DNA of 64,000 nt from Streptomyces nymphaeiformis (lineage in GTDB: Bacteria; Actinomycetota; Actinomycetes; Streptomycetales; Streptomycetaceae): positions 558,001-622,000 of the forward strand of contig NZ_JACHJY010000005.1 of assembly GCF_014203895.1 (NCBI RefSeq), given 5' to 3'. This document shows, one piece after another, positions 59,701 to 64,000 of this stretch. A program made the translations under genes and the position numbers. Numbering within the stretch: the first letter of the stretch is position 1; each line of letters starts with the position of its first letter. The notes beneath the pieces were generated by a model. The model ran no database searches and had not been told where the DNA came from. It saw only the letters and a program-made list of their open reading frames with translations.

Positions 59701-60202
59701 TGATGAGGGTGGGGAAGGACCGGGTGAGCGCGGGGTACGGGCCGGGGGCCTCGCGGAGCACGCGCGCGGCGAGCTGGTAGCGGGTGGCGTCCGCGAGGAG
59801 ACGGGAGGTGGGCTCCAGGCCGATGCGGAGACCGTGGTCGGTGAGGAGCTGCCCGGCGAAGGCGTGGTACGTGGAGATGCGGGGCTCGCCCGGGGGGTTG
59901 TCTGGGTCGATGACGTCGGGATCGGTGACGCCCGCGCGGACGAGGGCGGTGCGGACGCGCTCGGCGAGCTCGCCGGCCGCCTTGTTGGTGAAGGTGAGGC
60001 CGAGGACCTGCTCGGGGGCGACCTGGCCCGTGCCGACCAGCCAGACCACCCGGGCGGCCATCACCGTCGTCTTGCCGGAGCCGGCTCCGGCCACGACGAC
60101 CTGCGGGGCGAGCGGCGCGGTGATGCAGGCCGTCTGCTCCGGGGTGAACGGGATGCCGAGGAGCTCCTTGAGCTGCTCGGGGTCGGTGATGCGCGCGGTC
60201 AC
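56777..60202 (-). CDS. adnB: UvrD-like helicase with RecB-type nuclease domain, AdnB
   Basis: A 1,141-residue helicase-nuclease. VVAGAGSGKTTVMAARVVWL (Walker A, about residues 36-48), TFTNKAAGEL, LDEYQDTSVAQ and TFTRPRSLLL are helicase motifs. The last 230 residues hold a PD-(D/E)XK nuclease (GTRFHAWVE, GRIDAVY and YEIVDWKTS, then AIYRLAWAEQ). With AdnA it forms the actinobacterial double-strand-break resection motor. A 43-base palindromic repeat lies inside the gene in frame (57646-57688), adding a Gly/Ser/Glu-rich segment at about residues 838-853 in a loop between domains. GTG start. Confidence 0.92.
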   Translation of the reverse strand: MTARITDPEQLKELLGIPFTPEQTACITAPLAPQVVVAGAGSGKTTVMAARVVWLVGTGQVAPEQVLGLTFTNKAAGELAERVRTALVRAGVTDPDVIDPDNPPGEPRISTYHAFAGQLLTDHGLRIGLEPTSRLLADATRYQLAARVLREAPGPYPALTRSFPTLITDLLALDAELAEHLVPPERLRAYDSELLTALAGARLSNAELRKIPEASAARRELLDLVVRYRAAKRSRDLLDFGDQIARSAELATTRPEVGAILREEFRVVLLDEYQDTSVAQRLLLSGLFGQGPTGRSTGHAVTAVGDPCQAIYGWRGASVANLDDFPEHFPHADGSPASRYSLSENRRSGGRLLDLANGLAAPLRAMHAGVEALRPAPGAEADGSVRIALLPTHAEEIDWLADSLAHLVRTGREPGEIAVLCRTATDFPAIHAALVARDVPVEVVGLSGLLHLPEIADLVAVCEVLQDPGANAALVRLLTGPRWRIGARDLALLGRRARLLVHRGGEETDPEQRLAAAVEGVDPAEVVSLADALDTFLDSGGTDDGLAFSAEARVRFARLATELRALRTSLADPLMDVLHRVLAATGLEVELSASPHALAARRRETLGQFLDIAAGFASLDGEASLLAFLGFLRTAVQFEKGLDTALPGGENTVKVLTAHKSKGLEWDVVAVPGLVTGQFPSARARESWTSQPQVLPHALRGDAATLPGIDTWDAKSLTAFKNEMRDHQHTEELRLGYVTFTRPRSLLLGSAHWWGPAQKKPRGPSDFLHALYDHCTAGHGEIEHWAEEPEPDTENPSLTEQNKDQAWPLPLDEESFRRRREAAEAVSRRLWAYVPQGEGGPPCSSEAESSGEDGHHPTSTAPDLQDPDPEDLWPEEEEPVWDEETLPEDTHADAIPAPRHEAPSLTPEDTRTIASWDRDLTALTTELRRARATTRDVLLPAYLSASQVLRLAADPDGFAQELARPMPKPPQPAARRGTRFHAWVESRFEELPLPFLGPEDLPGGEDFAGEPEILDERDLDELKEAFARTPYAHRTPYRVEVPVHLSLAGRVVRGRIDAVYRDPESGAYEIVDWKTSRDRSADPLQLAIYRLAWAEQHGLAPEEVAAAFVYVRTGEVARPARLPGRAELEAVLLGGAPPDAG
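57646..57688. repeat. Palindromic repeat copy 2, in frame within adnB
   Basis: CCTCCCCC, a GAGC...GCTC inner stem, GGGGGGA and CCCCC repeat the plan of 39381-39420. On the minus strand it encodes GGPPCSSEAESSGEDG and keeps the frame. Confidence 0.6.
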
Positions 60203-60214
60203 TGGAAGAGGCTA

Positions 60215-60242
60215 GCGGGGCCGTCCGACAATCCGGCCCCGC
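60215..60242 (-). terminator. Hairpin between the LppX-like gene and adnB
   Basis: GCGGGGCCG (60215-60223) and CGGCCCCGC (60234-60242) form a 9-base stem with a 10-base loop, downstream of the LppX-like stop and just before the adnB start. It could terminate or attenuate. Confidence 0.55.
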
Positions 60243-60261
60243 ACGGCTGTGACCTGTACTT

Positions 60262-61080
60262 CTACGCGGGGGTGCCCTGGTCGAGCTTGGAGAGGTCCAC
60301 CGTCTCGTCGGCCGGCGGGGCCTTCACGTCGACCGGCTTGTCGTAGTCGGAGAACACCACCGAGCCGGGCTCGTCCCCGCCCTTCTTGACCATCTTGAGG
60401 ATGTACGGCTTGCCCTGTTCGGAGACGGAGACCGTGGCCGTCTCGCCGCCGGGCTTCTTCTTCACCAGGGTCGCGACGGGGGTCCCGTCGACCTTGCCGT
60501 CCGGCCCGCGGGTCAGCCCGCTGCGCTCCTCCTTGTTCTTGCCGATGTCGGAGAGGAGCGACTTCAGGTCGCAGACGCTGCCGAGGTCCTCGCTGCCCGC
60601 CTGCCCCGGCGCGATCTTCAGCCAGCGGCCCTTGATCAGTTCGAGGGTGACCGTGATCTGCGGCTCCGACATGCCCTGGGAGGCCATGGAGGCCCGCCAG
60701 AAGGCCTCGTCGCCCTTCATGTACGTGACGTGGTCGACCCGGCGCAGTTCGGCGGTGCCGTCCTTGATCTTGATGAGGCCGGTGCACTCGCCGCTGTCGT
60801 TGACGGCGAAGTCGATGCCGATCGGCTGTCCCCCGCTGGCGACCCGGCCGGTCATGCGCAGGGACGTCGCGGACTGGGTGGCGGTCACGGCCCGCTCGGC
60901 GATCTCGTCGGGGGTGAGGCCCTTGAACGGATCCGGGGTCGAGGAGGGGGAGGGTGCGGCGGGGACGGCGGCGGGCGGCGGACCGTCCGCCACCGCCCAG
61001 GCCGCGACCGGTGCGGGCCCCGTGACGACGAGGGCGGCGCAGACGACCGCCGCCGCGCGGAGCTTTCGGTGGGACGCCAT
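60262..61080 (-). CDS. Secreted LppX/LprG-like protein without lipobox
   Basis: A 272-residue exported protein. Residues 1-30 form a Sec-type signal (HRKLRAAAVVCAALVVTG), but no cysteine follows in a lipobox, so it is probably released, unless processed in another way. A Pro/Ala/Ser stretch (PPPAAVPAAPSPSSTPDP) leads to a domain resembling LppX/LprAFG lipoproteins of mycobacteria (ATQSATSLRMTGRV, later DEPGSVVFSDYDKPVDVKAPPADE). Those carry lipids to the envelope. A GAGGAGG site precedes the ATG. It lies between the two adn genes, an odd position for an envelope protein. Confidence 0.75.
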   Translation of the reverse strand: MASHRKLRAAAVVCAALVVTGPAPVAAWAVADGPPPAAVPAAPSPSSTPDPFKGLTPDEIAERAVTATQSATSLRMTGRVASGGQPIGIDFAVNDSGECTGLIKIKDGTAELRRVDHVTYMKGDEAFWRASMASQGMSEPQITVTLELIKGRWLKIAPGQAGSEDLGSVCDLKSLLSDIGKNKEERSGLTRGPDGKVDGTPVATLVKKKPGGETATVSVSEQGKPYILKMVKKGGDEPGSVVFSDYDKPVDVKAPPADETVDLSKLDQGTPA

Positions 61081-61157
61081 GCGGGCCTCCTCGCGTTCCC
61101 GGACCCCTGTCCACCAGGGTCGCCCCGCGCGCGCGTGCCCGCGACCGGGCCGGTCGC

Positions 61158-64000
61158 TCAGTCGACGACCTGGCGGCCCTCCGGCTGGGCGCTGCACGAG
61201 GCCCGGAAGGCGCAGGTCGTGCAGTGCTGGCCGGTGGTCGGGGTGAACCGCTCGTCGAGGACCCGGCCCGCCGCGTTGGCGAGCAGCTCGCCGACCCACT
61301 CCCCGGCCAGGGGCTCCTGCGCCTGGACCTTCGGCAGGGCGTCGCCGCCCTCCTTCTTCGGGGCGGCCTGCCGCAGCTGCACGAGTTCGGCGCCGCCCGG
61401 CTCCGGGCGTTCGCCGCCGAAGACCTCGTCGAGGGCACCCTCCCGCACCGCGAGCTGGTAGACGGCGAGCTGCGGGTGGTGGGCGACCTCGTCCTTGGTG
61501 GGGGCCGACTTGCCGGTCTTGAAGTCGACGACGTACGCGCGCCCGTGCTCGTCGGTCTCGACGCGGTCCATGGAGCCGCGGATGCGGACCTCGTACTCCC
61601 CGGCCTCCAGGGTCACGTCGAAGCCGTGCTCGGATGCGGCGGGAGTACGGCCGCCGCGGTCCATGACGTGCCAGCTCAGGAAGCGTTCCAGGGCCACGCG
61701 CGCGTGCTGCTTCTCCTGCGCCGACTTCCAGGGCGCGTCGAAGGCGAGCGCGTCCCACACGGAGTCCAGCCGGGCCATCAGGACGTCGAGGTCGGCCGGG
61801 GTGCGCCCGGAGGCGACCTCGTCGGCGAGGACGTGGACGACGTTCCCGAAGCCCTGGGCGGCGGTGGCCGGGGCCGACGCCTTGACCTCACGGCCCAGGA
61901 ACCACTGGAGCGAGCAGGTGGAGACCAGGTTCTCCAGCGCGCTCGGCGACAGCGCCACCGGCCGCTCGCGGTCGCGCAGCGGCGTCGCGCTGTGCGTCGG
62001 GTCGAACAGGCCCCACCAGCGGTCCGGGTGCGCGGCCGGGACCAGCGGCTGGCCGTCCTCGTCGGTCAGCGCGGCGAGCCGGGCGAGCCGGTCGGCGGCC
62101 GCCTCGCGGAGCTCCGGCGAGGCCTCCGGGTCGACGGTGGTGGCGCGGAGCTCGGCGACCAGGGCGGAGACGGCGAGCGGGCGGCGCGGGCGGCCCGGGA
62201 CGTCCTTCGGCTCGGCGCCGAGCTCGGTCAGGAAGCGGGACGGCTGGTCCCCGTCCTCGGCGGCGGCCTTCACCGCCGTGACGACGAGCCGGTCACGCGC
62301 GCGCGTGGCGGCGACGTAGAACAGCCGGCGCTCCTCGGCGAGGAGGGCGCCGGGGCTGAGCGGCTCGGCCAGGCCGTCGCGCCCGATGCGGTCCGCCTCC
62401 AGGAGGGAGCCCCGGCGGCGGAGGTCCGGCCAGAGGCCCTCCTGCACGCCGGCGACGACGACGAAGCTCCACTCCAGGCCCTTGGAGCGGTGGGCCGTCA
62501 TCAGGCGGACCGCGTCCGGGCGGGTGTGTCGGCGGGTGAGGGTGTCGGCGGCGATGTCCTGGGCGTCGAGCTCCTCCAGGAAGTTGAGGACGCCCCGGCC
62601 GCCGACGCGCTCCTCGGCGCGGGCGGCGGTCTCGAAGAGGGCGCAGACGGCGTCGAGGTCACGGTCGGCGTTGCGCCCGGCGGGGCCGCCGCGGAGGGCG
62701 GCGCGCTCCAGGCGGCCGGGCCAGGGGGTGCCCTGCCAGAGCACCCAGAGGGCCTCCTCGGCGGTGCCGCCGGCGTCGAGCAGCGCGCGGGTCTCCTGGA
62801 GGAGCTGGCCGAGGCGGTGGGCGCCCCTGCTGTACGCGGGGTCGTGGGCGACCAGGCGCTCCGGCTGCGCCAGTGCCCGGGCGAGCAGGACGTCGGAGGG
62901 GGGCGGGACCTTGTTGCCCGCGGCTCGCTCCTCGTCGCGCAGGGCGCGGCCGAGCCTCCGGAGGTCGGCGGGGTCCACGCCTGCGAGGGGGGAGGCGAGC
63001 AGTTCGAGCGCCGTCTCCACGGGGAGCCAGACGGGCTCGCCGTCCGGCGCAGGCGCGGGATCGGAAGGAGGGGCCGACGGTGCGGCGCCGCTGTCGGGTG
63101 TTCCCGCAACGCCCGCCACCGCCCTCAGCGCCAGAAGCAGCGGCGTCACCGCCGGTTCGTGGCGCAGAGGGGTGTCCGCCGCGTCCGTCTCCACCGGGAC
63201 GCCTGCCGAGGTGAGGGCGCGGCGGAGGGAGGGGAGGGAGGCGGCGGCGCGGGTGAGGACGGCCATGTCCTGCCAGGGGACGCCGTCCTCCAGGTGCGCG
63301 CGCCGCAGCAGGTCGGCGATGTTCTCGGCCTCCGCCGAGGCCGTGGGGTACGTGTACGCCTCCGCCCGGCCCCCGCCCCGGGTCGGAGCGAGTTCGCGGT
63401 GGGCGCGGACCTTGTCGGCGGGGAGCCGGGGCATCGGCATCCGCTGGGCGAGCTGCCGGGTCGCCCCGAGGAGCTCCGCACCCGAGCGGCGGGAGGTACG
63501 GAGGACCTGGACGGTCGCGCCGCCGAACGCGGACGGGAAGTCGAGGATGCCGTTCACGTCGGCGCCGCGGAAGGCGTAGATGGACTGGTCGGGGTCGCCG
63601 AAGGCGACGACCGTGGACCGGCCGCCGCCGGCGAGCGCGTGCAGGAGCCGGACCTGCGCGGGGTCGGTGTCCTGGTACTCGTCGACGTAGATCGCGTCGT
63701 ACGCGGGCAGGCGGGAGTCCCGGGCGATCGGTACGGCCCGGTGGACGAGCTCGGCGTAGTCGAGGACGCCCTGGAGGTCGAGGACGTCGAGGTACTCGGC
63801 GAGGAAGCCGGCCGCCGCCTTCCAGTCCGGGCGGCCGACGCGGTCCGCGAAGCGGGCGAGGGCGTCCGGCCCGAGGCCCAGCTCGCGGGAGCGCGCGAGG
63901 ACGGCCCGTACCTCGTCGGCGAAGCCGCGGGTGGTGAGGCAGGCGCGGAGTTCGTCGGGCCAGCGGACCCGGCCGAGGCCCGCCTTCTCCAGGTCGATCT
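61158..64000 (-). CDS. adnA: UvrD-like helicase-nuclease AdnA (5' part outside the window)
   Basis: The C-terminal 947 or so residues of a superfamily 1 helicase with a RecB-type nuclease. Motif II appears at about 63680 (VDEYQDTDPAQ). The frame continues to the window edge, so the N-terminus is missing. The end has the nuclease motifs (GNVVHVLADEV, IRGSMDRVE, YVVDFKTG) and cysteines that could hold a [4Fe-4S] cluster (VSTCSLQWFLG, and QHCTTCAFRASC), as in AddB/AdnA. With AdnB it makes the break-resection enzyme; adnAB is reported as essential in Streptomyces. The stop is about 80 bases from the LppX-like gene. Confidence 0.92.
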   Translation of the reverse strand, partial: IDLEKAGLGRVRWPDELRACLTTRGFADEVRAVLARSRELGLGPDALARFADRVGRPDWKAAAGFLAEYLDVLDLQGVLDYAELVHRAVPIARDSRLPAYDAIYVDEYQDTDPAQVRLLHALAGGGRSTVVAFGDPDQSIYAFRGADVNGILDFPSAFGGATVQVLRTSRRSGAELLGATRQLAQRMPMPRLPADKVRAHRELAPTRGGGRAEAYTYPTASAEAENIADLLRRAHLEDGVPWQDMAVLTRAAASLPSLRRALTSAGVPVETDAADTPLRHEPAVTPLLLALRAVAGVAGTPDSGAAPSAPPSDPAPAPDGEPVWLPVETALELLASPLAGVDPADLRRLGRALRDEERAAGNKVPPPSDVLLARALAQPERLVAHDPAYSRGAHRLGQLLQETRALLDAGGTAEEALWVLWQGTPWPGRLERAALRGGPAGRNADRDLDAVCALFETAARAEERVGGRGVLNFLEELDAQDIAADTLTRRHTRPDAVRLMTAHRSKGLEWSFVVVAGVQEGLWPDLRRRGSLLEADRIGRDGLAEPLSPGALLAEERRLFYVAATRARDRLVVTAVKAAAEDGDQPSRFLTELGAEPKDVPGRPRRPLAVSALVAELRATTVDPEASPELREAAADRLARLAALTDEDGQPLVPAAHPDRWWGLFDPTHSATPLRDRERPVALSPSALENLVSTCSLQWFLGREVKASAPATAAQGFGNVVHVLADEVASGRTPADLDVLMARLDSVWDALAFDAPWKSAQEKQHARVALERFLSWHVMDRGGRTPAASEHGFDVTLEAGEYEVRIRGSMDRVETDEHGRAYVVDFKTGKSAPTKDEVAHHPQLAVYQLAVREGALDEVFGGERPEPGGAELVQLRQAAPKKEGGDALPKVQAQEPLAGEWVGELLANAAGRVLDERFTPTTGQHCTTCAFRASCSAQPEGRQVVD

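Noticed and set aside
56576..60346. 1,256-codon plus-strand frame opposite adnB
   Set aside because: Low-complexity Glu/Gly/Val-rich translation with no domain; the minus-strand gene has full helicase and nuclease motifs.

Overview
This is a high-GC actinobacterial chromosome segment, almost certainly from a Streptomyces. The evidence is strong GC bias at third codon positions, frequent GTG starts, the sigR-rsrA mycothiol-stress locus, an AT-hook WhiB7/WblC gene, a mycoredoxin, tRNA genes without encoded CCA, and a B12 riboswitch ahead of class Ia ribonucleotide reductase. From memory, the gene order nrdAB / sigR-rsrA / aroA-rsgA / hisN / wblC-uvrD2 / adnAB matches the conserved core of the Streptomyces coelicolor chromosome (around SCO5183-SCO5226), read in reverse. 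That parallel is recalled, not computed.

Left end (1-9.5 kb): a tightly coupled + strand operon of eight genes. It encodes a flippase-like membrane protein, a class III aminotransferase, a sugar-type epimerase, a family 2 glycosyltransferase, two tandem membrane-anchored EEP-fold enzymes, an aldo/keto reductase and a divergent MMPL-like transporter. I cannot name its product; it looks like an uncharacterised envelope or secreted glycoconjugate pathway. It is the least explained part of the window. Next come a TrmB/LuxR-type regulator behind a DasR-like palindrome (9.4-10.5 kb), a DUF3311-mctP monocarboxylate permease pair and a GNAT enzyme.

Middle (13-31.7 kb): the B12-riboswitch-controlled nrdAB operon, peptide deformylase, a TPR protein, a pair of membrane HD proteins (one HD-GYP, one with a degraded active site), and sigR-rsrA with its own sigma-R promoter. 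Then an alpha/beta hydrolase, SRAP, an M50-like membrane protein, aroA-rsgA, a SugE/Gdx transporter with a TetR gene, hisN, a CBS protein, and a catalase/Fur-family pair with a shared operator.

Right half (31.7-64 kb): two identical initiator tRNA-Met genes bracketing a large Sel1-repeat gene, a UPF0182 membrane protein, a PDZ-Lon-like protease, moaE, an SDR protein, a zincin-like protein, a NUDIX enzyme, a TerD/AIM24 operon with three AIM24 domains, a YgjP-type peptidase, an E1-like ThiF protein and an AarF/UbiB kinase. The wblC locus follows, with a long attenuator-type leader, then uvrD2, a mycoredoxin with a textbook sigma-R promoter, nudC and an M20 dipeptidase. Last are the adnB and adnA helicase-nucleases, separated by a secreted LppX/LprG-like protein.

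Stress control is a theme. SigR/RsrA senses thiol oxidation and probably drives mycoredoxin, a Fur-family repressor probably controls catalase, and WblC responds to translation inhibitors. No integrases, insertion sequences or CRISPR arrays were seen. The most noteworthy signals are the orphan eight-gene operon, the wblC leader reading frame, the palindromic repeat inserted in frame into adnB, the pseudo-HD-GYP partner, the TerD/AIM24 array and the leader of sugE.
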